Shown here in pieces: positions 9,632 to 23,342 of a DNA stretch of 64,000 nucleotides. Location of the stretch: assembly GCA_028829895.1 (NCBI GenBank), contig CM054179.1:46191891-46255890 (forward strand). Direction: 5' to 3'. Source of the stretch: Sinotaia quadrata. Lineage: Eukaryota; Mollusca; Gastropoda; Architaenioglossa; Viviparidae. A program made the translations under genes and the position numbers. A model generated the notes under the pieces. That model did no database searches. It was not told the origin of the DNA and saw only the letters and a program-made list of their open reading frames with translations. The stretch's first letter is position 1, and each line of letters begins with the position of its first letter.

Positions 9632-12018
9632 GAACTATTTCCTATATGTAACCATGTTGTCTTATTTTGTTTCTTGTTGAATACATTTAATATTGATAAT
9701 TAGACCACTCATGTTAGCCTGACTCACTTACGTAAGTTGTAGTCTGTCACCTGTATTTACTTACTATCCTGGCAGTATGTATCAGGAGGCTCGAGATATC
9801 TTCTAGAACTATCACACATCTATTCTACATTAACTATCGTTCTTTCATCTAATATGTGTGGCCAGCTACACATGTTAATGTTTTAGGGATTAGTCTAGGT
9901 TATGGGCGGCCCACGGTGGTGGAGAATTAACATGTGCCCATCTCCCAGCAACAACGTCACACTTACTAGCATGCATCACTAAGCACGTAACCATACACTT
10001 AAAGAATCCAGAAGAATCTTATAAATCAACTCTCACATCATCCTGGAAACACCTCTCAAATCAACCCTAGCCACCCTCATTGACACTAATCCACATATCT
10101 CCCTTTCCCCAGATGCAATCTAAACTCTCCCAAACCACCTCGTTCAACCAAACTTTACTCTTGTTGTATGATGGAGAATTTTCCAACATATTTTATATAA
10201 ATTTTCATTGTTGCATTTAAATTGAATGTTATTGTAATTTGAATGACGTGTGCATATTGTGTCAAGTTGGCTTAGAAGTGAGGTCCTGAATGAATGAGTC
10301 GTAAATTGGTGGTAGATTTTCTGACCGGTGTTTGATGTTTGCATCAGATAAGTGAGCGCGTCTTTGTTATAAGTTGCGTGATCAATGACCAATAAGCGTA
10401 GTTAGAGATTATTTTTGTGGCACGTGTGTGTATTTTGATATACAATGGGATGCGTTGTTACTAGATCGGCAGGGGTGTTAGAAAGTCATAATCCGTATTA
10501 GCGCTAAGTAATTGGCCAGATCGAAAGCGTGTCTAGCAGATGCAGGTGTGCTTCCAAGGGTGATAAAAGAGCGATAGCGAATTTTTATCGTCACCCATTT
10601 CTTGTGGCAACTGGAAATCGGAGTCCCTCCTGACATATCAGGCTGTATAAGCAGATCAAACCTTGGCTGAAATAGGTATAAGCGTCTTTGTATTGTATGA
10701 ATGGTTAGGTTTATTAGGATGTTATATGTCATGTTTTATTTTGAACATGTTAACATTTCTTTCTTTCAGAGGCTTAAGCAAAATTTGGTATTTATTAATA
10801 GAGCAATTGACTGGACACTTAGGCTTTGCAAATGTTTGTGTTTCAGGATTTTTTTTTGACTGCTGATTTTCGGCTGCTTTTTGTGTAGCTGCCTGTTTTT
10901 TTTGTAGCTGTCTGCCTTGGTGGCTGGTTACCTTATTGACTGACTCTGTTTTAATGTGATTATTTGCTCCTGGCTTGATTGGGACGTCTGAACTCTTATG
11001 GAAGACGTGAAGCCATGTCATATTCGAAGTCTACAAGACTGTGACGTCATTCCAGCGCATAAGCTAATTCCCATGGAGAAAGTGACTCCAGTGTAGCAAC
11101 ATTACCTTGAGACTTTGTTACTTATAAATTTTATCTTGTTAACTTTTCTTTATTAAATTTCTTGTTATTATTTTTAACTCGTATTTGTTAGTGAAGTAAT
11201 TTCTATCATTTATTTTCGTAGTCCGAAGTGATAATATTACGTTTTGTCCTCTGTTCGTCTATTTATATCTTATATTTATTCTCAAAGAGATCTGAGTGGG
11301 GGCGGAGCCAACGTGGCGACGTACCAGTATATAGGCGTAACAGTTGCAGATATACACATTTAACCAGTGACCTATACTCTGCATCGGCACTTGTAGATGT
11401 CTTGTATCATAACTAATTAAACAAATTTGATATAATTCATTATTACAAAGTAACCCTAGGGTATAATGGCGACAACTCTCACATACACAAACCCAAGCCC
11501 CATATCCCATCCTCCCTCCCTTATCACACAACAGCGACAAAAAATAGTTTAGGGCCTAACAATCACCCTTCCATTGCCCTCATCTCCCCCCAACCCACCT
11601 CTAGAGAAATCAGGTTAAGATTCACCCCCCCCCCTCAACAAACGCTCTAGAACAGTAACATAACATCCTTTCCACTATCGACACAGAATTGTCAGAGAAG
11701 TTTAAACAAACAAACCACCTGACGACAACAGACCACAAACAAAACTCTTATCAACCCCACTTCCTCAAGGAACTCATTCCTGAAGCTGACCTCTATACCT
11801 ACAGACCTACCCAATTTTCCAACTATGAAATCCTACTGCTACCCCCCCCCCCCGCAAGATCATGCAATCCACCCCAACATTGCGACTACAACTTCTCCTC
11901 CCTTTATACATCAACGATCGCTACCTTACAATCCCTCAAAGATCCTTGGTATGCCCTTAAATTCTTCCATCCCATTCTCATCCCCGACGGACATTCCTCT
12001 GACAATACACAATGGTGT

Positions 12019-12019
<1 letters not shown>
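9632..12019. other. Unassigned intergenic sequence
   Basis: No gene with recognisable motifs. 11290-11480 is locally GC-rich with a GGGGGCGGAGCC box, a TATATAGGCG stretch and then AATTAAACAAATTTG, which could be a promoter or an LTR remnant, but no second copy was found in the window. Proline- and threonine-rich frames around 11690-12230 follow base composition and the adjacent (CA)n. Short poly-C runs occur at 11627-11634 and 11843-11852. Confidence 0.45.

Positions 12020-12082
<63 letters not shown>
12020..12082. repeat. (CA)n microsatellite
   Basis: About 31 perfect CA dinucleotides. Confidence 0.97.
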
Positions 12083-12086
<4 letters not shown>

Positions 12087-13717
12087 CAATATACATAAGC
12101 TTTCCGCAATATTCTTTTCCAAACATTACCATCCCAGATCCGACAAAACTAATATAAATAAATATATATTTCAATCCCTCCCACATTGTGACAAACAACA
12201 TCAATCGCCCCCTCCCCTTCAAAATGAATAAAAATATCACGTTATACCAATAGCATAAACGATCAACAAATAAATCAAAACACTCATACGAGATCACAAC
12301 TCCGACATGATTGCAGAAAGTAAAATCACCAAATAACAATATCATTAAAATACCCAACGATACAAGTCAAACAGGTAGAGCCCGTCAGAGGACTAGCCAT
12401 TTTCGGAATACCAGAGACGCAAAAGTCATGGATTTCGTCCGGATGAAAAATCCTGACAATAGCATATTGTGCAAAGAAAGAAAAGTCCAGTGTATGTATG
12501 TCTCCACAAGAAAGATGTAATAAATATAGGATAAATAAACAGTTTGACATACATCTTAGGAAAATGACTTAAATTAACTTGGAGTTGATGACCGTAAATT
12601 ATGTTCATTTATTAAATATGTTGTTTATTTGAATTATTTACTGTATATATGTGAATTGAAAATACATGACTGTGTACTATAAATAATTGAATCCTTAAAG
12701 TTCTAAGTGATGTAAACACTACTTTGAATTTTAGTTGTAAATTGTATTAGCAATTATAAATATACATTCTTTTCAGAAACTCTTGCCTATATAAGTGTGC
12801 TGTTAAAAGAAAATGCTTACTTTCAGCTCTTGACTCCGTTGAATTTATGGTGGATATGCGTATATGCTCTTTAAATGTAATGTTAAAGCCAAGTATAGTG
12901 GCATGTCGTTTTTTCTCTATAGCGAGCACTGCTAGCGCCACCTCTTCCGTGATGTTAGTGTTTATAACTTCTGAGAAAATAAGACTGCAAATAATAATTC
13001 CGATCCTTTTTGCTGGACTGAAGTAGAAGAAATGAGACGTCATCAAATTAAATTAGTGGATTGGAACTAAAGTCAATTTAATTGCATTCAAAGATACCCA
13101 TAAAAGAAAAACAAAACAATAAATAAGAAACATCTCTTATATAAAAATATATTCGTCTTCATTTTGTTTTAGTTGTGGACTCTTTACACGGTTGTGAGTA
13201 ATGAGGGATAAAGAATAGAGCAAGTATGACTACAATTAACATTAAGGAGAACGAATTGTCTTTCCATACACATTCGGAACACATTCATTCATTAAAAAGG
13301 ATGTTATTTAAATCGTATATTAATAGACAGTCATAACACCACATTATGTAAAAATAAATTACTATTTCCTGAAAATAATTTACACATAATCACAAAACGT
13401 GAATGATATATTTTTGACCACATTACACATACTGATATTACCGCCATAAATAATCGCGCATATATTTACATGCATGTTTTGGTGTGTGTATGCGTGCAGT
13501 TTAACGTGTATTTTAAAGGATAAAAATCTGAAGAACATACTTACTAGAACTTAAGATAATCGATATGAACTGCCTTGAAGCTCTCCAATGTCTGATTGTT
13601 GTCTGCAAACGTTTGACGGAATAGCTGCTCTAACTGATGAAATGGTTTAAATAAATATAATTATGCTCGCATGTTTACACATATATTTCTATAAACATAA
13701 TTAGATGTATATGTATT
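12083..13717. other. Unassigned AT-rich sequence with one weak exon candidate
   Basis: Mostly AT-rich with no recognisable gene. The only stretch that stands out is the minus-strand candidate exon at 12821-13017, entered separately. Confidence 0.4.
12821..13017 (-). CDS. Candidate exon, unknown product (weak)
   Basis: On the minus strand a good acceptor (pyrimidine tract ending CTTCAG, AG at 13019-13018) is followed by a 197-bp open segment and a good donor (GAAA then GTAAGC, intron starting at 12820). The frame entering with one base and leaving with one base is open and has mixed, non-repetitive composition, including ITEEVALAVLAIEKKRHA. I do not recognise the protein. No neighbouring exon was found, so chance is a real alternative. 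Confidence 0.2.
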
Positions 13718-14110
13718 TGTGGCAGAGTAAATTTACATATCATTATTTATAATCTTAATTTTTATATAAATTGTAAAATTGTCAAAATGCCACGACTTTA
13801 GGCACTCCTTGTATATGTTTGTAAGTGTCAAAGTTGGAAGTAAACAATTCAGGTTGAGAATAGGTTAGAAATTGCTGATGCAATCCAAACCAATTCCAAC
13901 TGGATGAGCAATTTTTCTGACTAATATTGCTGATGCAATCCAAACCATTTCCAAATGGATGAGCAGATTTTCTGACTAATAGTCTCACACTTGTTCATAG
14001 TCAATGGTAACTGAACGAAAGTTTCTTTGTTGAAGTACTCTATTCTAATCGTTTGAATTTGAACACAACTCGAGTTCGGTCATAAAGGCGATCGTTAGCC
14101 TATGAGGAAC
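13718..14110 (+). repeat. Family-R LTR, 5' part only
   Basis: Begins TGTGGCAGAGTAAATTTAC and runs parallel with 44984-45330, which begins TGTGGTGGAGTAAATTTAC. Shared blocks include ATATAAATTGT(A/T)AAATTGTCAAA, AGTTGGA(A)GTAAAC, AGGTTGAGAAT and TTAGAAATTGCTG. The 3' half found in the other copies is absent. Confidence 0.65.
13871..13980. repeat. 55-bp tandem duplication within family-R fragment
   Basis: Two adjacent 55-bp units, each starting ATTGCTGATGCAATCC and ending TTTCTGACTAAT, with a few substitutions between them. The other family-R copies have one unit at most, so this is a local duplication. Confidence 0.9.
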
Positions 14111-14648
14111 AGGCCTTGTTTCGTTTGTCATTTCATGCTACAGTGACTACTTTATTCAACTTGATTATTTTTGTGTTTGCATCAAGTGATGTCGTCAAAC
14201 CTAGCAGTAAAACGTGCTGCTGTAAGTTGATTCTTGTGAATTCCATTCGAGAGCCAATATGGCGGAAATGTATGGCTTGATCTTGATCTGGAGAATTCAT
14301 GACAGTTTACTGAACATACCTCGTGGTGCGCTGAGTAGCATGTATCACACAAATTCGGGAACATTCCACCTCATGTGCTTGTTAACGCATGTGAAATCCT
14401 CGATAGATTCTTCATGGTGTGCTTTGTGAGTGCATCAAAGATTATGTAACAGTTGTGTAACATGCCTAGAAGAGGCACATGGGAAAGTCACCTGAATAAG
14501 AGAGATGGTAACTTGTTGCAAACTGCATGATTGATAACATGTGTGCTATTGACAGCTGCCATCATTGAAAAGGTTATGTACATTGATTTTAATCATTTCT
14601 CTAAAACTCCACGGTCATTTCTGATATATCATCCATGAACTTGAATCT
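14111..14648. other. Unassigned
   Basis: No gene recognised; ordinary AT-rich sequence. Confidence 0.45.
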
Positions 14649-14932
<284 letters not shown>

Positions 14933-16467
14933 TTCATAATAATGAGCAAACTTCTTTCGTTTACTCAAGTTTCTGCAACTCGAGTTAGAGGATGAAAATA
15001 ACTATTTTGCAAGAGGGCTGACGCTATTGATGCTTCTAGGACCTTCTCGAACAAATATGGCTGTTAGTATAAATACTGGGGTGCGCTCTGGAACCATCAT
15101 TAAGTATTTTACTATGATGCCAATTTTGCTGGCTTGGTCGGAGAAAGGGCTAATCAGGTATGTCTGGATACTTATGGGATCAGATGGACGAAACTCTTGT
15201 TGTTATAATAAATGTAAATGTTATTTTACTTAATTGTTAAAAACATTACAATTCATTTTGTATTTTCACATTTGACTTGCGGACGAAATGATTGTAAACC
15301 ACATTTATAACGTTAAGCCTGTTGCTAAGAGAGGTAGTTGTATATCTTTGTTTAATATTATAAATTAACTATTCAAGATATTTGTTAATGTTATGAGAGA
15401 AAAAGCAAAAGAATAGATTAAATTAATGTTGTTAGGAGAGAGCAGACACACGCGTTTATCTATTCTGCAGTGCTCCAAGCGAACTCTTTGAAAGTACAGA
15501 CTGAAATCCAGTCGCTGCAGGTTGAAACCAGTACAGTTGAAACTGCAAGTTGTAGCTATGGACTTTCTGTGTGAAGCTTCGTTTTCAATCCTTGTTGAGG
15601 GAGAACTCAAGTTCAAGTCTTCTGGTGACAATTGAATGTTACCATCTTCAAGTACTGCGCTACGAGTGTGTATAGCGATTGCCAAGACCCTACAGTTGTG
15701 AGTGTAGAGCTGTGAAGTCAATGGACCATTGAATTCGCTTATCAAGTTGGGGTAATGAGTTAATCTTCTAATTTTTTGTAAACCAATGTTAGAGGGTGCA
15801 GCATGGTATTAACAAGTCTGGAAGTGCAGATGTCAAACAATTCATGTGTGCATGATTATCGTTTATATTCATCATATGCAACACATGACATACAAATAGC
15901 AATTAAGTATCAGATCTATGTACTTTAAGGAATTATATTGATGTGTTATATCATGCAAAATGTTACAATCACAAATGCTGTGCATATTAAAATAAAAGAT
16001 AAATACCTGTAGATCATAATAAATAATATATAATATATGTATCAATATACACAACTCTTTCAGTGCTATTGAGAATGCATAAATATCTGCTGAGCGGATT
16101 TTCATATGGTTGTACGATTATGCTGTTATCATGTCAGAAGGTACAGATTTCCACATTCACTGAATTGGTATTGCACAATTCAGGGATGAGCGCAAAGAAT
16201 ATTGCCTTCTGTTATTAGAATAATGAGACTGTGTGGAGCTGAATATTCTATAACGCCAAACTGGTGTAAAAAAATATCAGATTTTCTGAACGAATCTTCA
16301 TATGGTGAAGTGTAATTCCTAAGGAAACAGGTTAAAGATTATCAGCTTAGAATCTAAAACGTCTACACGAATTTTATTAATAAAATTTGAATTGTAACAG
16401 TGCAATTAATAAGTATTATTTAAAATAATTATTATCACTGGAATAACTTTTCTAATTTTAATATTAC
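14933..16467. other. Unassigned
   Basis: AT-rich. The longest open frame (minus strand, 15365-15745) has no recognisable domain, no splice signals worth citing and no ATG context; I do not call it. Confidence 0.4.
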
Positions 16468-17199
16468 CATGAACTTCTCGGACAAACTTCCAGCACAACC
16501 ATCTTATACAAGCATCTCACACAACCGTGAACACAACCTTACAATACAAACTTCCAGCACGACTTTCTAGAACAACCATCCTATACAACCACCCCACACA
16601 ACCTTCCAGCACTAACACCCCACACTACCTTATTGCACAACTATTCTACACAACACTACCATCTCATATAGGCATTCCACACAACCTTCTCGCACAACCA
16701 TCCTATACAACCTTCCCCCATAACCATTCCGCACAACCGTCCTATACAACCTTCCCCCATAACTATTCCGCACATCCATCCTATACAACCTTCCCCCATA
16801 ACCATTCCGCACAACCATCCTATACAACCGTCCCCCATAACCATTCCGCACAACCATCCTATACAACCTTCCCCCATAACCATTCCGCACAACCATCCTA
16901 TACAACCGTCCCCCATAACCATTCCGCACAACCATCCTATACAATCTTCCCCATAACCATTCCGCACAACCGTCTCTCACAACCATCTCGCAGATCAATC
17001 CCACACAGCTTTCATTCACACATTTCACACAACCTTCTCGCACAACCATACCGCATTATCTTCCATCAAACCATTCCACACAGCTTCCCGTACATACAGC
17101 CCACACAATCATCCCATATGACCATCTCATAAAAAATTCCCAACAAACTTTCTTGTTGGACCATCCCACACAACTTTCCCACGCGACCATCCTGCACAA
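16468..17199. repeat. Hierarchical minisatellite, 13/39/78 bp
   Basis: The basic unit is about 13 bp (for example ACAACCATCCTAT, ACAACCTTCCCCC, ATAACCATTCCGC). In the core (about 16690-16970) these three form a 39-bp unit repeated about seven times. Successive 39-mers alternate CCTTCC and CCGTCC, giving a 78-bp higher period. The edges are degenerate 13-mers. Because 39 is divisible by three, frames stay open on both strands (plus 16527-17132; minus 16630-17049). This open length is a by-product of the repeat and not good evidence of a gene. Confidence 0.93.
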
Positions 17200-17455
17200 A
17201 ATAAAGAATAGCTTTAAAGAAGATGTATGTTATAGAAGGGTATTTTTCATCAATAAAATGACTTAGTTGAGAGAAAAAGGATTTGTAACTTTCAAAGTAT
17301 TTCGAGCTGTGTAGATCACATTAACATGAGACTACATTTTTGTTGTTGTCTAAGTATTCAATGAAGTTCAGATTAGTGTGTTATTAAATATGGTCAATGA
17401 ACCCCAACTTTGTATGTTTCCGGGTGAATATTCAATGAAGCTGAGTTTAGATGCA

Positions 17456-17456
<1 letters not shown>
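17200..17456. other. Unassigned spacer
   Basis: No recognisable feature. Confidence 0.4.

Positions 17457-17507
<51 letters not shown>
17457..17507. repeat. (TG)n microsatellite
   Basis: About 25 TG dinucleotides. Confidence 0.97.
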
Positions 17508-17508
<1 letters not shown>

Positions 17509-19740
17509 GTCTCTATCGCACTTAATTCAAACGCTGAGCATGAACATTTTAATTATATACACAATAATAATTCATAACAATACGGTGGTTTGCCCGTAAT
17601 CGAGATCGAAATTTTAAAGAGAAGCAATATATTTTGTAAAGTGAAAATAATTTAAATACATAAAATAATGTAAATAGTTAAAATAAATTTCTTACTGCCG
17701 CATCAATGAGGCCAAAGTTTTTTGTAGATTTCAAAATGCATGGGGTATCAAATAGACGCAGACCGACTATTACGTACAAAAATAACTGCCGTTTCTTGGG
17801 GATGTTCTCTGGAAAGATATTTATATTAAAACAATATATCTATAATTTAGGAGAACTGAGATAGTGAGTGAGCGAGTGTGAGTGATTGAGGGAGGGAAGG
17901 AGGAATAGGAGAGCAGAGTTTTTAGGAGAGTTTTCATACTTCAGTTTCCTTAATGTCTGGATTCTTTAAATATATATTATATCAACCTCCTTATTTGACG
18001 AAGATATGTTTACGCAAATAAAATATAGTGACTATAATTGCCTTTGCATTTAATATCAAATATACAGGCACTTAATAGTAGATCTTGTTTGTTTGTTTGT
18101 TTTAAAAATTGTTTTAGCTTTTAATTCTATATCCGTTATCTCCTAGGATTTATTTTACGTAGATCGTTTCAACATACATCAGACATGCACTTGTATAATT
18201 GCTCTTTTCATGTTATCGTTTCTATTGGTTGGGTTTCATACTTCCGTCTGCTGTTTCTTCCTAAAAATACGACGAAGAAGAATGATTGATCATAAAGAAA
18301 TATAATATTTTGTCCTTTACAAGCTGTAAGATTTTACAAAGAATTACACATACATTACACAAAGTCTTGACAGACTACTTAAATATGTACAAAATCTGAA
18401 CATAATATAAAAAGCAAAGCATAGACCAGAAACATAAGAAATAATGTATGTTTACAATAGGAAACACGAATAAAATTGATTAACAAAGTAATTGTTTGAA
18501 CAATGACAAAAGGAATAACAGTTGCTCTTTGTTTGCCGACAAAATAAAATATCTTACAATCCCTCTTGAAAATGACCACAATCTCAGGTCAGGTGAAAAG
18601 GTCAGATAGATAAACTCTGAGGAGCAAATGAGGCTTGAATGTACGACTTAACATTTGCTATAAGAATGTTTAACGAGCAGACATCTGATACTGAGGGTAG
18701 ACACTGTTAGGGGTGTATTCAGGTTTGAGGTCAGACAGTTATTTCCTTTTGAAATTCTGCTGAACAGAGATTATGTGCAGTCTGCGGGAAGTGCAAGTTA
18801 TAAATCAGCATTTGGTGCTCTAGGAATACGATCCTAGCGGTAATGTTCTAAATCTTGAAAATTTCCCCAGAAGACAATGGTAAATCACATTAAAGAAAAT
18901 CTAGAGTGGTATTGAGCACACAAATATATCACTAACGACTTTCTTACTTTGTTTTCTTTTTAAATCACATGAATATAAATAAGGAGTTCTTGAATACGTA
19001 TACAAACAGATATGCGATTACAGTTAGGTTTGTGTGGGTAAGTCAAGAATATTCAGTCGACTTTATATATATGTATATATAGGATCTGTTCATTACCATG
19101 AATGAGAATTTCTAAGTACGAATCAAAGTATTCTAATGATAAATGATGCCTTTGAAAATAAACAGTCTTGTTTATAATGTTGAAGAAAATCCCGATATCT
19201 GAAACAAATTGTTATTTTGCTGTTTTATTTTATTTCGCAAACGTTGGCAAGCAATTATTTGACTTTTTAAAAATTTAAATATTCTAGCTGCTGTGTGGGT
19301 CATAGAGATACAGTGTTTGTTGTGAGAACTTCATAATTACCGTTGACTTCAAGACGTAATGTCTAGTGTAGCTGAATTTAAGGTTTCTATGACGACCTGT
19401 GTTAGTGAGTTTAAGTAATAAGTCTACTTTCAAGGCAAAAATAATTTGTATCTGTTTAGTCAACTGAGAAGTGCACGCCTTCTGTACAATATGCAAATAT
19501 GATAAAAACGAAAGGCATTAACAATAAAATGGCATACTACCACATTTGCCATCAGCGATGAATGAGTCAGTAAAATTGCAGCAGAGAGCAAATCCAGCCT
19601 TTAAACTTCTCTGACACTTTCTTTTATCTACTTTGACGTCATCATCACTGAATGCACAATCATTACCTGGAAGGCGAGCGCACAAAAATGACTTTTTTAT
19701 AAAGGTTGTAAATGCATAATGTTTTTAATGGTACTTCACA
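17508..19740. other. Unassigned AT-rich sequence
   Basis: Nothing recognisable on either strand; all frames are short. Confidence 0.45.
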
Positions 19741-19761
19741 CTCTACACACATACACACACA

Positions 19762-19832
<71 letters not shown>

Positions 19833-19833
19833 A
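19741..19833. repeat. (CA)n microsatellite with interruptions
   Basis: About 45 CA units broken by a few CATACA steps. Confidence 0.97.
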
Positions 19834-20499
19834 AGAATGATAACAAAGGAAAGAAGAAATAAAGGAATAACGTAATGACCATTTGAGGATGGAAGCAGAA
19901 AAAAATGTGAAATGCGGAAATGGAGGGGGAAGTTATTAACATACTTTGTAGAACTGCTGCACGGGTTGTGCTGGGTAAGACAGCATTTGTCCTCATTGTT
20001 CTCTGACTGCTTGCCTTTCTCTTTGTTGTGTATATTTAATAGTTAAGAGGTATCTATGTCAGCTATGTGTCCCATTCAGTTATAATTAAATATTCTTTCT
20101 TTATTAAAAAAAAACTCTTATAATTGATTTCAGTATGATTTCCAGAAAAGCAGAAATTGTAAACAAGTGAAGAAAGACTGAAAGAAATAAAGTAGAAATG
20201 AAGATATGAAAGAAGGAAGGAAGAGTGTAATCATGAGGGGTAAGGTGGGGAATAGAGATCAGAAAGAAAGTTACATGTAAAAAATATATATTTCGTAAAT
20301 CTGTATAGAATTATAAGCATATATGTGTATAATTGATCAGTTATTAAACCACGCTAACACTATATATTGTAATTACTATTGCAATTTATTCCTTCACTTG
20401 TTTACTTTTAATACTTTATTTTGCATGCACTGGCATTACCAATGATAAGCTGTTTACCAACTGATCATTCACTTTTCTTTGTCTGTGTTCTTTATTAAT
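19834..20499. other. Unassigned
   Basis: No gene recognised. A-rich and purine-rich patches at 20150-20280. Confidence 0.4.
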
Positions 20500-20645
20500 T
20501 ATAGTCACAATATCAACAAATACCGTCACAATATCAACAATTACCGTCACAATAAAAAAAAAAATACTGTCACAATACCAACAAATGCACTCACATTTTC
20601 AACAAAAGTTTACATTTCAACAAATACAGTCACAAAATCAAAACA
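20500..20645. repeat. 21-bp minisatellite
   Basis: About six to seven degenerate copies of a 21-bp unit of the form TCACAAT-ATCAACAA-ATACCG, with one A-rich variant unit. Confidence 0.85.
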
Positions 20646-21379
20646 AGGAAGGAAAATATTTACTGGAGACAAAATGATATTCAATGTCTTCTGAATGATT
20701 GAATCAATCAATTTTAAGCTCGAAATTGGATCCGATTTTCTGAATTTCAGGGAGTTTTGTAAAGTTTCATGAAATATAACAATGAAAGACCTGAGAGTTC
20801 TGCACGAAACATGACGCAGTGCCTGCATACAAAGGGAAAAAATGTATATATAGATCGGTGAAAACATTGGTACATACCTTGCACATCCTGTAACGTAATA
20901 CACATCACGATTGCCACAATAGCGAAATTCAGGAACATTTTCCAGCGGTCGTGGATACAAATATAGTACAAATGTACAATGTTATCAAGCACTTCAAACA
21001 GACGCCTCGTTAAATGCGTCACAGTCCACAATACACGCTTGGCTAGTGAGTGAAATATTTAAATTAAAGAATATATGTGTCATAAATAGCTGTACAATTT
21101 TTGCTTTAGCATTGTTATCACGTTAACTTATTTCCTGAAAATGAAGACTCCACTAACCAAACAGGACATGTCTCTGAACTTAAGCGCTTCTACTTCCGGA
21201 CTTATTATTATTTTTTAATCCTTTACAATTACAGAAAAACTTAAGAAGTTCTAGGAAACTTTCTATGAAAACTTAATAAGTTAGTGTCCAAAAAGAATGC
21301 GTGCATTTAAAATCTTTATAATTGAGTAAATTACACTTTATAACATGTAGTAGATGTGGCGAAAAGGGGGTTTTCTCTG
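20646..21379. other. Unassigned
   Basis: No supported gene. A minus-strand frame over 20610-20960 is open for 116 codons but has no recognisable motifs. Confidence 0.4.
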
Positions 21380-22640
21380 TGTGCGTCTTGGTTATTAATT
21401 AATAATGACAATTATTCATAAATAATGTATACTAATTAATTTCTTTCATGCCAATCGCTCACAACCTCCTTAAGGGTCTTGTGCGGTCTGAGAGTGACTA
21501 GGTCAAGCCTTGAGTAGTCCGTCGGTCAGTGACCGTCTCCCAAGTGTTACCTGTCTCAGAATAGTGACTACACTGCGTTTATCTTACTAGTCGTTCTGTC
21601 ACTATTCCAGCCCTACCACAAACCTCTCGTCGTCGTCGATGATGGGAACTATTTTAAAACATGTGTATAGACCGTCTTCTCAATTGTATTACGTCATTTG
21701 GCAGAGCCCCCATCCATCATATCACATGTACCTCCCCAAAATGAAGGAGTAAATAGTTTTCAGAGAAAACGAATTTATTAAAAGAAATAAAGATAACAAT
21801 TTTAATAAATTTACATTGAGTTTTCAAGATCACGCACTAGGCGATTTCTAAATCACAAATCTCATAAGACTTCTCAGAATATAATTTTAGAAGGGTGTAT
21901 CATGTAAATTCTCCAGAATAATTATTAGAAAATTTCATCAGAATAATATTAATACAATTTAGTTAAGCTTACATAAATCCTCCACATAAATAAGCTAACT
22001 AGATAGTAAACAATTTAGTCAAAAATACAGCAATTACGTAGAAGAATCAGAAATAGAATAAGGAATGTAAAATCACAGAAACATGTACAGATTACACAGA
22101 AAATTCATGTATTTGAATCACCTGATTGCGGCTTTGTTCAGCAGTAGCATTGGCTGGTAATTGAATGCCTTGTGGTTTAGCCCCGTCTGGTGAAATTAAT
22201 GAATGTCCCGTAAAATTGTACATGACACAATTTGTCCACGAAAAGTTTAGCGCAGTATATAGAATCCTTTCACTGGCACTGAATAACATATAATCAGAGT
22301 TATCCACAGTTCAGTGCACACTGAGTTGGAAAGTACATTTCTGTCATTACAAGCGAGTCAGACTCACGCTCTTGCTGCAGCTCAATACAGTCTCCTTGAT
22401 GGACTCAGACACACAAAGAATCCAACAAGAATTTCACTACACACTGTCCTTAACACATTCAGCAGATCGATGGCCGGACAGTGTCTGTAATCACAAGGAA
22501 GTCAGACTCACGCTCTTGCCGCAGCTTCCTTCGTAATACAGTCCCCCTTGACGGACCCAGATACATACGGAATCCAACCAAGAATTTTACTCCACACCGG
22601 TCCCTAACACATTCAGCAGACCAAGTGGCAGTACCGTTGT
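21380..22640. repeat. Dispersed repeat family D, copy 1
   Basis: Collinear with 48951-50120. Both start in an ATTAATTAAT stretch, then share a block with (C/G)TCTG-(A/G)GAGTGACTA(A/G)GTCAAGCC, GTCTCCCA(A/C)-GTGTTAC, ATTTATTAAAA(G)AAATAAAGA and GATCACCTG-type blocks over more than 1 kb. The length and single-copy internal structure suggest an LTR or other long repeat, but the ends could not be fixed. Confidence 0.6.
22341..22625. repeat. 144-bp tandem duplication in family-D copy
   Basis: Units 22341-22484 and 22485-22625 share AGTCAGACTCACGCTCTTG, the AATACAGTC block, the AGAATTT block and TAACACATTCAGCAGA in the same order, with substitutions and small gaps. Confidence 0.85.
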
Positions 22641-22952
22641 CAATCGAGACAACCAGAATAGTGAGAATTATGTACAATCTAATAGAGGTACAGGTACAGG
22701 ACGAGACAAGACGGCTTGAACTGCAACAAATTAGTGTAATGCACGCATCAGGATCATGTTTCAATAATCTGTAATCTGTACTTTTTATTTTCGTTTCTCA
22801 TTACAATTCCTTTTAACAATTAAATTATCTGATTCTTTATTTAGATGAAAATAAAAGTATCATAGTTTAAACTTGTTATAATATTTACAAGAACATAATT
22901 CAACATATTCAAAAAGTAAATGTTAAAAATCAGTTACAACGCAATCTCTATA
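22641..22952. other. Unassigned
   Basis: No recognisable feature before the target duplication of the next element. Confidence 0.4.
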
Positions 22953-22957
22953 TCGGA
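22953..22957 (+). repeat. Target-site duplication TCGGA, left copy
   Basis: TCGGA precedes TGTCACC at 22958 and follows the far LTR end at 30961-30965, which shows that both LTRs belong to one insertion. Confidence 0.92.
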
Positions 22958-23342
22958 TGTCACCACCCACCCTCCCTTCTCCGGCCGGAGAGGGAGGATT
23001 GGTGGCTTGCTGGCTCCACATAGGACATGCATTGAGAGAATTGCAAAATCCGCACACAGAATACCAAGATGGTTGTTTCGCTCGAATTTAATTCTGCGTG
23101 TAGGTTATGTATTGCCGACATGTTTGCATGTGTGCTTGCATACGGGTAGGGGTGAAGTGTAGACGGCACAGACAACACAACGTATAGCAATGACAGCAAC
23201 CACTCTTTCGAAACCATAGACAGGAGGAAGGCCCAATGTCAGAGTACAAATTCAAGTTTATTGGTCTATGGGTTTTCTCTCGCACGTTGCTTAGTCAGTC
23301 AGCCATCCACACTCGCACCCATGGGAAACGGGGAAGAAAGAA

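Noticed and set aside
11284..11480. GC box, TATA-like stretch and following ATTAAA as an LTR or promoter
   Set aside because: No second copy, no TG...CA ends and no target duplication could be found in the window.
11689..12231. Plus-strand frame of 180 codons with a His-Thr run
   Set aside because: It passes through the (CA)n microsatellite, has no ATG-supported context (it starts at a non-ATG codon) and no domain.
15365..15745. 126-codon minus-strand frame
   Set aside because: No recognisable domain and no supporting signals; kept only as unassigned sequence.
16527..17132. 201-codon frame encoding 13-residue repeats, as a possible repeat-containing protein
   Set aside because: The period (39 bp) keeps all frames open on both strands; no splice, start or composition evidence separates it from a plain minisatellite.
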